This document shows positions 1-6,586 of a DNA stretch of 10,521 nucleotides, piece after piece. The notes beneath the pieces were generated by a model. It was given only the letters and a program-made list of their open reading frames with translations. It was not told the origin of the DNA and did not search any database. Numbering within the stretch: position 1 is the stretch's first letter; each line of letters starts with the position of its first letter. The position numbers and the translations under genes are program-made. This stretch comes from Streptomyces regalis (GTDB lineage Bacteria; Actinomycetota; Actinomycetes; Streptomycetales; Streptomycetaceae): contig NZ_LLZG01000093.1 of assembly GCF_001509475.1 (NCBI RefSeq), positions 1-10,521 of the forward strand, written 5' to 3'.

Positions 1-564
1 CAACAGCCCCACCGGCGCCAGCAACGGCTTCAACGCGACCGCCACACCGATCACCGCCCCCGCCGCCACCCACCGCGACCGCCCCGCCAGCAACAGCCCC
101 AACGGCAGGGCAAGCGCCGCCGTAGCCGTCCAGTTGCCCAGCAGAACGAGGTGCGCGAAGGGCGCGAACCCGACCGCGAGGCCGATCAGACCGAGGACCG
201 CGAAGCGACTGCGCAGGCCGACGCCGTGCAGACGCAGCGCGCAGACCCACCCGCCCACCAGGCACCCGGTCACCACCACCGGCACCAGCACGGCCGGCAC
301 GCTCCGCCCCAGCACGGCCTGAGGAGCCGCCGCCAGCACCGCGCTCGGCAAATAGAGGAAGTGGGGGTCGTCATACGGCGACCCCCCGGCCAGCCAGACC
401 CGCGCCGCCCGCACGACGATGCCGTTGTCCATCCCTCCGTCCGAGGTCACACGCGCCGTACGCGCCGCAAGAGCGCCCAGCACGGCCCCGAGCACCACCC
501 ACAGATGCCAGGTCGCCCGCCGCACCAACCACCCGGAGATGTCGCTTTTGTACTCGCTCACCAT
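1..564 (-). CDS. GT87-like polyprenyl-phosphate-mannose-dependent mannosyltransferase (DUF2029), N-terminal part
   Basis: This partial gene has 188 codons from the ATG at 562-564 and no stop before the window edge, so the C-terminal half is missing. I translated it by hand. After a basic N-terminus come hydrophobic segments at about residues 20-34, 70-87, 91-108, 117-135 and 140-160, then the start of another with an LKPLLAP motif near 180. The first outside loop carries GGMDNGIVVRAARVW followed by GGSPYDDPHFLYLP. An acidic residue in this loop (D46 is the best candidate), a Tyr-Asp pair and a later Leu-Lys-Pro are typical of GT87/DUF2029 integral membrane mannosyltransferases related to mycobacterial PimE. 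These GT-C enzymes take mannose from polyprenyl-phosphate mannose outside the membrane. No good ribosome binding site precedes the ATG; GTG at 559-561 is an alternative start. The family is fairly certain; the acceptor is unknown. Confidence 0.75.
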   Translation of the reverse strand, partial: MVSEYKSDISGWLVRRATWHLWVVLGAVLGALAARTARVTSDGGMDNGIVVRAARVWLAGGSPYDDPHFLYLPSAVLAAAPQAVLGRSVPAVLVPVVVTGCLVGGWVCALRLHGVGLRSRFAVLGLIGLAVGFAPFAHLVLLGNWTATAALALPLGLLLAGRSRWVAAGAVIGVAVALKPLLAPVGLL

Positions 565-568
565 GTGA

Positions 569-574
569 ACGCTA
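569..574 (-). promoter_or_regulatory. Candidate -10 element (TAGCGT) for the GT87-like gene
   Basis: On the minus strand TAGCGT fits the TAnnnT pattern of housekeeping -10 elements. It lies 4 bases before the ATG at 564 and 7 bases before the GTG at 561. No clear -35 or Shine-Dalgarno is visible, so a leaderless message is plausible, and the spacing would favour the GTG start. The call rests on a short pattern only. Confidence 0.25.
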
Positions 575-621
575 GGTGCGCATGGGCCTCTTGGGGCAGT
601 CCGGCACGCCCTCGGCCCGTC

Positions 622-627
622 TAAGAT
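622..627 (+). promoter_or_regulatory. Candidate -10 element (TAAGAT) for a leaderless transcript
   Basis: TAAGAT matches TAnnnT and is followed after exactly 7 bases (628-634) by the ATG at 635. That is the spacing expected when transcription begins at or next to the start codon. There is no purine-rich ribosome binding site before either ATG (626 or 635), and the hexamer overlaps the ATG at 626, which argues that 635 is the true start. A recognisable -35 box is absent. Confidence 0.4.
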
Positions 628-634
628 GCGCCCC

Positions 635-1522
635 ATGAGCTTTGGGCAGCAGGGGGGACCCCAGTCCCAGTGGGATCCCTGGACACCGCATTCCCAGCAG
701 CCGTGGAACGGCGGCACCGACGAGACCCCGGACTGGGCCGCGCTCGCCGAGGCGTCCGAGACCCGCAACAAGCGGCGCCGGCTGCTGTTCATCGGCGGCG
801 GCGCGCTCGCCACCGTCGCGATCGGCGCCGCCGTCGCCGTGGCCGTGGTGTCGGCGAACGACAGCAACTCCGCCTCGAACAACCCGGCTTCCGGGGTTCC
901 CGCGACCGGGGACGTGCCGGGCGAGACCACCGGCCCGGCCCCGTCGTTCGAGCCGACGAGCGCTCCGCCGCCGCTGGATCCGAAGGACTTCATCTCCAGC
1001 AAGGCCAAGGACACCGCCCCGCTCGGCGCTCAGATCCTCTTCCCGGGCACGCAGCTGACCGCGGCCGGGACGGTGTACAAGAAGGGCGCGACGGACGACA
1101 CCAAGAGCTGCTCCGCGGTCACCAAGGGCGGGCTCCCGAAGATCCTCACCGCCAACGACTGCACCCGCTTCATGCGCGTCTCGTACGTCAAGGACGGCAT
1201 CGCCGCGACGGTCGGCGTGGCCGTCTTCGACACCGCGGCGCAGGCCACCAAGGTCGCGGGTCAGGTCAACACCAAGACGGACATCGTCAGGTCGCTCTCC
1301 GGCAAGGGCATCAAGGACTTCTGCACCTCCTCCGTCTGCCTCTCGACCGTCAACGCCTACGGCCGTTACGCCTACTTCACCGTCAACGGCTTCACCGACG
1401 GCACGGACGTGACGAAAAAGGACACGAGCGTCTTCCAGGTCAGTGACAACCTGAAGGCCTTCACCCGCGATCAGATCCACAAGCGGGGCGAGGTGCAGGC
1501 GTCGGCGGCGGCCAACGAGTAG
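635..1522 (+). CDS. Single-pass membrane protein of unknown function with a four-Cys extracellular domain
   Basis: I do not recognise a named family. From the ATG at 635 it encodes 295 residues; an in-frame ATG at 626 would add three. Residues 1-45 are Gln/Trp/Pro-rich and cytoplasmic. A KRRR stop-transfer motif at 46-49 precedes one hydrophobic segment at about 50-72. Residues 75-115 are a Ser/Pro/Thr/Gly-rich linker, and 117-295 form a folded extracellular domain with four cysteines (C159, C176, C230, C235), enough for two disulfides. This layout is common among Streptomyces sensor-like or cell-surface proteins. It is divergent from the GT87-like gene and convergent with the glycan operon, so it is probably its own transcription unit. 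The gene has normal high-GC third-position use. Coding status is secure; function is unknown. Confidence 0.85.
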   Translation: MSFGQQGGPQSQWDPWTPHSQQPWNGGTDETPDWAALAEASETRNKRRRLLFIGGGALATVAIGAAVAVAVVSANDSNSASNNPASGVPATGDVPGETTGPAPSFEPTSAPPPLDPKDFISSKAKDTAPLGAQILFPGTQLTAAGTVYKKGATDDTKSCSAVTKGGLPKILTANDCTRFMRVSYVKDGIAATVGVAVFDTAAQATKVAGQVNTKTDIVRSLSGKGIKDFCTSSVCLSTVNAYGRYAYFTVNGFTDGTDVTKKDTSVFQVSDNLKAFTRDQIHKRGEVQASAAANE

Positions 1523-1533
1523 CGACGAGCGAC

Positions 1534-1570
1534 AAAAGCGGCGGCCGACGATCAGCCGGCCGCCGCTTTT
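1534..1570. terminator. Bidirectional intrinsic terminator between convergent genes
   Basis: Two perfectly complementary 14-base arms, AAAAGCGGCGGCCG (1534-1547) and CGGCCGCCGCTTTT (1557-1570), flank a 9-base loop. The A tract on one side and T tract on the other give a GC-rich stem followed by a four-U end in either direction. It lies 11 bases after the plus-strand stop (1522) and 30 bases after the end of the minus-strand operon (1601), so it can end both transcripts. Confidence 0.88.
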
Positions 1571-1600
1571 GAGCTCACCCGCGCTGCGGGCCCAACCGGT

Positions 1601-2374
1601 TCACCGGTGCTTCAGGCGCAGCCGGATCGGTACGACCGCCGACTCCAGCTGCGTCCTGAGCGTCATCTTCGACACACCCTCCGTCCGCTCCTCGAAGCGG
1701 ATCGGGATCTCCACGGCGCTGTGCCCGGCCCGCACGGCCTTGTACTTCAGCTCGACCTGGAAGCTGTAGCCCGCGCTGTCCAGGGTGGCCAGGTCGATGT
1801 CGCGCAGCGTCGCCGCCGACCACAGGTTGAAGCCGGCCGTGATGTCCCGGATCTTCGTGCCGAGCACGGTACGGGCGTAGCGGTTGGCGAACCGGGACAG
1901 CAGGACGCGGTGCATGCCCCAGTCCTTGTCGAGCGAGCCGCCCTCGACATACCGGCTGCCGACGACCAGCCCCACCCCCGAGGCCACGGCCGTGCCCAGC
2001 ATCCGCGGCACCGCCTCCGCCGGGTGGCTGCCGTCGGCGTCCATCTGGACGACGTACGCGGCGCCTTCCTCCAGCGCGGCGCTCATGCCCGCGACGTACG
2101 CCCGCCCCAGACCGTCCTTCTCGGTGCGGTGCAGCACGCTCATCCGGCGCCGCCCGGCGGGCTGGTCGGCGTTGTACTTCTCGGCGAGCTCCTCGGCGAT
2201 CCGCCCGGTGCCGTCCGGGCTGGAGTCGTCGACGATCTTCAGGTGCAGCCCGTCGACCGGCAGCCCGAGCACCAGCTCGGCCATCCGCGGCAGGTTCGCG
2301 GCCTCGTTGTACGTCGGCATGACCACGGTGACCGGTACGCCCGGGTGTCTGTCGTGGTTGTCACGTCCCGTCAT
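1601..2374 (-). CDS. GT2 polyprenol-phosphate mannose synthase-like (DPM1 type)
   Basis: This 257-residue cytoplasmic GT-A enzyme is expected to move a sugar, in the best-known family members mannose from GDP-mannose, onto polyprenyl phosphate. Visible family motifs are MPTYNEAANLP (19-29), VDDSSPDGTG (48-57), the metal-binding MDADGSHP with DAD at 112-114, GSRYVEGG (139-146), DITAGF, YSFQVEL, and a C-terminal FEERTEGVSKM. It has no C-terminal membrane segments, unlike the ArnC/GtrB branch. The ATG at 2372-2374 was chosen over upstream in-frame codons because purine-rich AGGGAAAGAGAAGG lies just before it and the motifs begin about residue 15. It is the last gene of the operon, 29 bases after ugd, and ends before the shared terminator. 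Its product could feed the GT39-like gene two genes upstream. Donor specificity is inferred from the family. Confidence 0.88.
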   Translation of the reverse strand: MTGRDNHDRHPGVPVTVVMPTYNEAANLPRMAELVLGLPVDGLHLKIVDDSSPDGTGRIAEELAEKYNADQPAGRRRMSVLHRTEKDGLGRAYVAGMSAALEEGAAYVVQMDADGSHPAEAVPRMLGTAVASGVGLVVGSRYVEGGSLDKDWGMHRVLLSRFANRYARTVLGTKIRDITAGFNLWSAATLRDIDLATLDSAGYSFQVELKYKAVRAGHSAVEIPIRFEERTEGVSKMTLRTQLESAVVPIRLRLKHR

Positions 2375-2403
2375 GGCCTTCTCTTTCCCTCCCCTAGGAG
2401 CCC

Positions 2404-3714
2404 CTACCGGGGCCCCTCCCCTACGGGCGCGGGCCGTCCCAGCGCCCGGAACTGCCAGCCCGCCGCGGTCCAGCGGTCCGCGTCGAGCACCCCCCGCCCG
2501 TCCACGATCCGCGGACGGGAAACCAGCGACCGGGCCCGCGCCGGGTCGATCTCCCGGAACTGCGGCCACTCGGTCAGATGCAGCACGAGATCGGCGCGTT
2601 GCATCGCCTCCTCAGCCGACAGCGCATAGCCGAGAAGCGGGAACGCCTTGCGGGCGTTGTCCATCGCCTCGGGGTCGTGGACGGTGACGTCGGCGCCGTC
2701 CAGGCGCAGCCGCGCGGCGACGTTGAGCGCCGGCGAGTCACGGATGTCGTCGGAGTCCGGCTTGAACGCGGCACCGAGTACGGCGATCCGGGCGCCCAGC
2801 ACCGCTCCCCCGCACAACTCCCGCGCCACCTCGACCACCTTGTCGCGGCGCCGCATGTTGATCGCGTCGACCTCGCGCAGGAAGTCCAGCGAGACGCCCA
2901 GCTCGTCGGCGCGGTGCGCGAAGGCACGGATGTCCTTGGGCAGACAGCCCCCGCCGAAGCCGACACCGGCCCGCAGGAACTTGCCCCCGATCCGGTCGTC
3001 GTACCCGATCGCCTCGGCGAGCACGCTGACGTCACCGCCCGCCGCCTCGCAGACCTCCGCCATCGCGTTGATGAAGGAGATCTTGGTGGCGAGGAAGGCG
3101 TTGGCGGCCGTCTTGACCAGTTCGGCGGTCGGGAAGTCGGCGGTGACGAGCGGGGTGCCGGCGGCGAGGACGGGGGCGTACACCTCCCGCAGAATCGTTT
3201 CGGCCCGCTCCGACCGCACCCCGAACACCAGCCGGTCCGGCCGCAGCGTGTCCTCGATGGCGAAGCCCTCGCGCAGGAACTCCGGGTTCCAGGCGACCTC
3301 CACGCCGGCGTGCGCGTCCGCGAGCCGCCCCGCCGTGCCCACCGGCACGGTGGACTTGCCGACCACCAGCGCGTCCGGCGCGGCGTGCTCCGCGATCGCC
3401 GCGAAGGCGGAGTCGACGTAGGCGAGATCGGCACCCTCGGACCCCTTGAGCTGAGGCGTCCCGACACACACGAAGTGCACGTCGCCGAAGGCACCGGCCG
3501 CCGCGTAGTCGCTCGTGAACCTGAGCTGCCCGCTCGCCGTGTGCTTCGCGATCAGCTCGGGCAACCCGGGTTCATGGAACGGCACGCGCCCCGCCTGCAG
3601 CGCGGCGACCTTCTCGGGATCCACGTCGACACCGAGCACCTCGTGGCCGAGCTCCGCCATGCAGGCGGCGTGGGTGGCACCTAGGTAGCCGGTGCCGATG
3701 ACGGTGAGCCGCAT
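2404..3714 (-). CDS. ugd: UDP-glucose 6-dehydrogenase
   Basis: This 436-residue NAD-dependent enzyme oxidises UDP-glucose twice to UDP-glucuronate in the cytoplasm. The N-terminal Rossmann motif is GTGYLG (7-12), with D30 at the end of the second strand. CVGTP (83-87), GKSTVPVGT (119-127) and NPEFLREG (143-150, with E145) follow. The central helix has ELVKTAANAFLATKISF, giving K201 and N205. The catalytic cysteine is C257 in GFGGGCLPKD, with D261. The C-terminal UDP-binding domain contains GAAFKPDSDDIRDSP. All key residues are present and length is normal. The ATG at 3712-3714 has GAAAGG 8 bases upstream (3723-3728) and sits directly before the Rossmann fold. An open frame continues upstream into the neighbouring gene but is only a shadow there. 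Being fourth in the glycan operon suggests a uronic acid, or a sugar derived from UDP-glucuronate, in the product. Confidence 0.95.
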   Translation of the reverse strand: MRLTVIGTGYLGATHAACMAELGHEVLGVDVDPEKVAALQAGRVPFHEPGLPELIAKHTASGQLRFTSDYAAAGAFGDVHFVCVGTPQLKGSEGADLAYVDSAFAAIAEHAAPDALVVGKSTVPVGTAGRLADAHAGVEVAWNPEFLREGFAIEDTLRPDRLVFGVRSERAETILREVYAPVLAAGTPLVTADFPTAELVKTAANAFLATKISFINAMAEVCEAAGGDVSVLAEAIGYDDRIGGKFLRAGVGFGGGCLPKDIRAFAHRADELGVSLDFLREVDAINMRRRDKVVEVARELCGGAVLGARIAVLGAAFKPDSDDIRDSPALNVAARLRLDGADVTVHDPEAMDNARKAFPLLGYALSAEEAMQRADLVLHLTEWPQFREIDPARARSLVSRPRIVDGRGVLDADRWTAAGWQFRALGRPAPVGEGPR

Positions 3715-3749
3715 GAGTACGGCCTTTCTTGGCTTCAGCGCGGATGCGC

Positions 3750-5564
3750 TCAGGAGGTCTTGATCCAGATGCGGTACTCGCTCGTGCCGTTCGCGTTGCG
3801 GAACGGGATCTCGGCCAGCAGCCGGTAGTGCGAGTTGCCCTTGGTCGCGGCGGCGACGATGTCGTCCACCCTCGGGTTGGTGAGCCCGTCGAGGACGATC
3901 AGGTCGAACTTGCCCGCCTTCACCGCCGCCTTGTAGGCCTCGTCGCCGCCGTAGTACTTGCCCTTCGCGTCCTTGTACTCCATGCCGAAGAGGCTGTGCC
4001 ACTGACTGTGGCTGGACTTGTCGTACAGGTAATAGACGGGCACCTCGGGCGTCGAGGCGAGGTAGGCGCCCTTGGAGTCCACATGGGACTCGATGGCGTT
4101 GATCATCTTCGTGGAGTTCGGCCAGATGTCGAAGCGCCAGTCCGCCTGCTGAATGCCCAGGCACAGGACGGCGGTCCAGAGCATGATGCCGAGCTGGGGA
4201 TAGCGGAAGTGCGCACCCACCAGGCGGGTCACTCCCACACCGGCCATCGGCGCGGCGAAGAGCAGACCGAACCCGACGTGCTTGAACAGCGAGACCACGG
4301 TGCCCAGATGGATCTGGTACGCCGGTGCCAGCACGGCCGTGCCACACAGCACCAGCCCGAGCAGGGCCCGCCAGCGCCAGCCGGGGCTGCCGAGCCGCAG
4401 GGCCAGCGGCGACTCGTTCATACGGCTGCGCCGGACGTACGAGATGGCGCCGCCGACGGCCGCGAGGAACATCAGCCCGCCCCACTTGGCGGTCTGCTCC
4501 AACAGGAACTCGACGGAGTCGGTGCCATGGGGACGGTCGGTGGTGGTCTGCCGCACGCCGGCCATGAGATCGGTGGTGTACATCCCCGCCGCCAGCAGAC
4601 CGCCGATGCCGAGGGCGAGCACCACCATCCGCACGAAGGCCTTGCCGCCCTTGTGCGGCCACGCGGTGAGCAGCGCGAGCACGACGATGGTCGGCAGGTA
4701 CAGCGCGGACGCGTACTTCACCCCGACCGCCAGCACGCCGACGGGCGCGGCCAGCAGCACGGCGATCACGGGTGCCCGGTCGGTGCGTACGACGATCCAG
4801 GTGGTCAGGGCCAGCAGGAACACCGCGGCCGCGTCATAGGTGGCGAAGTAGCCCATGACGACGGTCGACTGGAGCACCGCGAACAGCGCGGCGGCGGCCA
4901 GCGCGGCCCGCTCGTTGAACAGGCGTCGGCTGAAGGAGTACAGCAGCCCCGTGGTGCAGAGCATGAAGAACAGGCTCAGGGTGCGCGCCCCGGCGAGCCC
5001 GAACTTCGCGTCCACGATCGCGGCGAGCAGGGGGTAGAGCTGCGGTGAGCCGGAGAAGTACGCGGCGTAGTCGCGAGGCAGCTCGGTGCCGCCCAGCAGG
5101 TGGTCCAGCTGGGCATGGCCGGCCGCCAGGTACAGCGCCTCGTCCTGGAACGCGGTGTTCGACAGGCGCAGCGACAGCGCCGCCTGGACGGCCATGATGC
5201 ACAGCAGCACGGCCCGGCTGACCCAGGCCCGCCGCCTGCTCGCCGCCATGTCCCAGCCGGCTTCCGGCGTTTCGGGTATGTGGTACCCGGGCTCGTCGTC
5301 CGGCACCTGCTGGTACTGGACCGTGCGCAGCGCGTACGTCGGCTGGTCCTCGTGCTGCCCGTGCGGTTGTTGCGGGACGGCGCCGGCGTACTGCTCGTGC
5401 TGCTGCGGGTGGGCGTAGTACTGGTCGTCGTACTCGTACCCCTCCTGCGCCTGCGGTGTCTGCGGTGCCCGCGGGGCCTGGCCATCGGAGTGGGACCAGG
5501 TGAAGTCGTCCTCGGCATACGGATCGTAGGGCTGAGGCGTGTAGTGATCGTGTCCGGAGTTCAT
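3750..5564 (-). CDS. GT39-like (PMT/ArnT-type) membrane glycosyltransferase with Gln/Tyr/Pro-rich N-terminus
   Basis: This 604-residue GT-C fold membrane protein is expected to move a sugar from a polyprenyl-phosphate donor to an acceptor outside the membrane. Residues 1 to about 105 are hydrophilic, low-complexity and rich in Gln, Tyr, Pro, Asp and His. The first membrane segment is about 115-133. It is followed by NTAFQDEALYLAAGH, whose Asp-Glu pair (141-142) matches the catalytic acidic pair in the first outer loop of PMT/ArnT enzymes. About ten further hydrophobic segments follow, then a soluble C-terminal part of about 120 residues ending in IWIKTS. The ATG at 5564 is preferred to the GTG at 5567 because GGAAG (5570-5574) lies 5 bases before it. 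The ATG overlaps the stop of the GH26-like gene by one base (TGATG), indicating translational coupling. The donor may come from the downstream DPM1-like gene. Acceptor unknown. Confidence 0.85.
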   Translation of the reverse strand: MNSGHDHYTPQPYDPYAEDDFTWSHSDGQAPRAPQTPQAQEGYEYDDQYYAHPQQHEQYAGAVPQQPHGQHEDQPTYALRTVQYQQVPDDEPGYHIPETPEAGWDMAASRRRAWVSRAVLLCIMAVQAALSLRLSNTAFQDEALYLAAGHAQLDHLLGGTELPRDYAAYFSGSPQLYPLLAAIVDAKFGLAGARTLSLFFMLCTTGLLYSFSRRLFNERAALAAAALFAVLQSTVVMGYFATYDAAAVFLLALTTWIVVRTDRAPVIAVLLAAPVGVLAVGVKYASALYLPTIVVLALLTAWPHKGGKAFVRMVVLALGIGGLLAAGMYTTDLMAGVRQTTTDRPHGTDSVEFLLEQTAKWGGLMFLAAVGGAISYVRRSRMNESPLALRLGSPGWRWRALLGLVLCGTAVLAPAYQIHLGTVVSLFKHVGFGLLFAAPMAGVGVTRLVGAHFRYPQLGIMLWTAVLCLGIQQADWRFDIWPNSTKMINAIESHVDSKGAYLASTPEVPVYYLYDKSSHSQWHSLFGMEYKDAKGKYYGGDEAYKAAVKAGKFDLIVLDGLTNPRVDDIVAAATKGNSHYRLLAEIPFRNANGTSEYRIWIKTS

Positions 5565-6586
5565 CACGGCTTCCGTACGTCGAAGCCGAAGCTGTCGTCG
5601 GCGGCCAGGCGCTTGAACTCCTTCAGCGCCAGCGGGCTCGCCTCCAGTCGCCAGTCGGCACGCTTTTTGTGGTTGAACCAGACGAAGCCGAGCATGTCGT
5701 CGTCCGCCGAGACGCCCGCGAACAGATTGCGGATGTCGGCACGACGCCGCTCACCCGCCATCGCGGCGGTCTCCAGCAGGATCATCGGCTTCTTGGTGAA
5801 GGTGCGGACCTGGTCCCGCGTCGCCCCGAAGAGGCTGTCGAAGGCGCTGTCCTCCTCGATCGTCCAGTAGCCGATCAGGCCGACCCAGTCGACGTACGCG
5901 TCGCCCGGGTAGTACGGCTTGAGCTTCACGCTCTTGACCGGGTTGACGATGTTGGGCGACCAGGCCCAGATGACGTTCGAGGCGCCGACGTCGATGAAGG
6001 TCTCGTGGATGCGCCGCCAGGCGGCCACGTAGTCCTTGGGGGTCACGTTCCGCGTGCCCCACTTCTCCCAGTGGCCGTTGAACTCGTCGGCGAAGGAGAT
6101 CACGACGGGCAGGTTCAGCTTGCGGACGGCCGTCGCGTACTCCTTGATGTACGCGTCCGACTTGCCCGCCGCGATGTCCGCGACCGGGGTGTCGAAGGGC
6201 TCCCACGACATCAGCGTCATGGCGCCCTCACCCCAGGCATTGCGCACGCCGGTGGCGTCGAAGCCGTCGCCCCAGCCGGCGTAGTACTCGATGAGGTTCG
6301 GCTGCTTGCCGACCATCTTCGTGTACGTGTCCACGCCCTTCATGGAGTACGGCGCGCCGTCGACGGCGGCACCGAAGTACTTCTTGCCGGGCTTCAGCAG
6401 CGGTACGACGTCGTAGGGCACGTCGGCCTCGGAGCCGGCCCCGGCATCGGCGCCGGCCCTGTCCTGCTGCCCGGTCTGCGAGGAACCGTCCGACTCCTCG
6501 CCGAGGACCGAGCAGCCGGTGAGGGCGAGCGCCCCGGCGAGCAGGCAGGCCGCCAAAGCCGTACGGGCACGGGTGAACGACCGCAT
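5564..6586 (-). CDS. GH26-like secreted lipoprotein (putative mannanase/beta-glycanase)
   Basis: This 340-residue protein starts with a basic, hydrophobic signal peptide ending in the lipobox LTGC (C25), so it should be a lipoprotein on the outer face of the membrane. A Gly/Ser/Asp-rich linker (26-56) leads to a (beta/alpha)8-type domain. The features recall glycoside hydrolase family 26: SFADEFNGHWEKWG with a probable acid/base E168, WAWSPN (207-212), a tyrosine-containing strand GLIGYW (236-241), and KPMILLETA with a probable nucleophile E272. The 104-residue spacing of the two glutamates fits the family. The residue before the acid/base, usually His in GH26, is Asp (D167). It is translationally coupled at both ends: its ATG overlaps the synthase stop (TGATG) and its stop overlaps the GT39 start. 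A role in trimming, release or remodelling of the synthase product is inferred from context; substrate unknown. Confidence 0.8.
   Translation of the reverse strand: MRSFTRARTALAACLLAGALALTGCSVLGEESDGSSQTGQQDRAGADAGAGSEADVPYDVVPLLKPGKKYFGAAVDGAPYSMKGVDTYTKMVGKQPNLIEYYAGWGDGFDATGVRNAWGEGAMTLMSWEPFDTPVADIAAGKSDAYIKEYATAVRKLNLPVVISFADEFNGHWEKWGTRNVTPKDYVAAWRRIHETFIDVGASNVIWAWSPNIVNPVKSVKLKPYYPGDAYVDWVGLIGYWTIEEDSAFDSLFGATRDQVRTFTKKPMILLETAAMAGERRRADIRNLFAGVSADDDMLGFVWFNHKKRADWRLEASPLALKEFKRLAADDSFGFDVRKP
5570..5574 (-). promoter_or_regulatory. Ribosome binding site GGAAG that selects the GT39 start
   Basis: GGAAG on the minus strand lies inside the last codons of the GH26-like gene, 5 bases before the ATG at 5564 but only 2 before the GTG at 5567. 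This supports the ATG and translation of the GT39-like gene by ribosomes ending on the gene before it. Confidence 0.55.

Noticed and set aside
572..1480. Long minus-strand open frame of 302 codons opposite the four-Cys membrane protein
   Set aside because: It is Arg/Gly/Val-rich with no recognisable motif and lies fully antisense to a gene with signal-anchor, linker and domain structure. Such frames are usual in high-GC DNA.
2400..2413. Small hairpin GCCCC-TACC-GGGGC at the ugd stop as a terminator
   Set aside because: The stem is only 5 bp, has no U tract, and a same-operon gene starts 29 bases later.
2375..2569. Longer DPM1-like protein starting at 2569
   Set aside because: The extra 65 residues overlap the end of ugd, are Gly/Arg/Ala-rich and precede a good ribosome binding site and the normal family start.
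1607..2629. Plus-strand open frame of 340 codons opposite the DPM1-like gene
   Set aside because: Antisense to a gene with complete GT2 motifs; the composition (Arg, His, Gly, Val) is that of a high-GC shadow.
3715..4662. Open extension of the ugd frame upstream to 4662, which would suggest a fusion
   Set aside because: The upstream part is a wrong-frame reading of the GT39 gene and is Arg/Gly/Pro-rich. The Rossmann fold begins exactly at ATG 3714, which has its own ribosome binding site.
3729..5048. Plus-strand open frame of 439 codons opposite the GT39-like gene
   Set aside because: Hydrophilic, His/Gln/Gly/Arg-rich without motifs, antisense to a clear membrane transferase.
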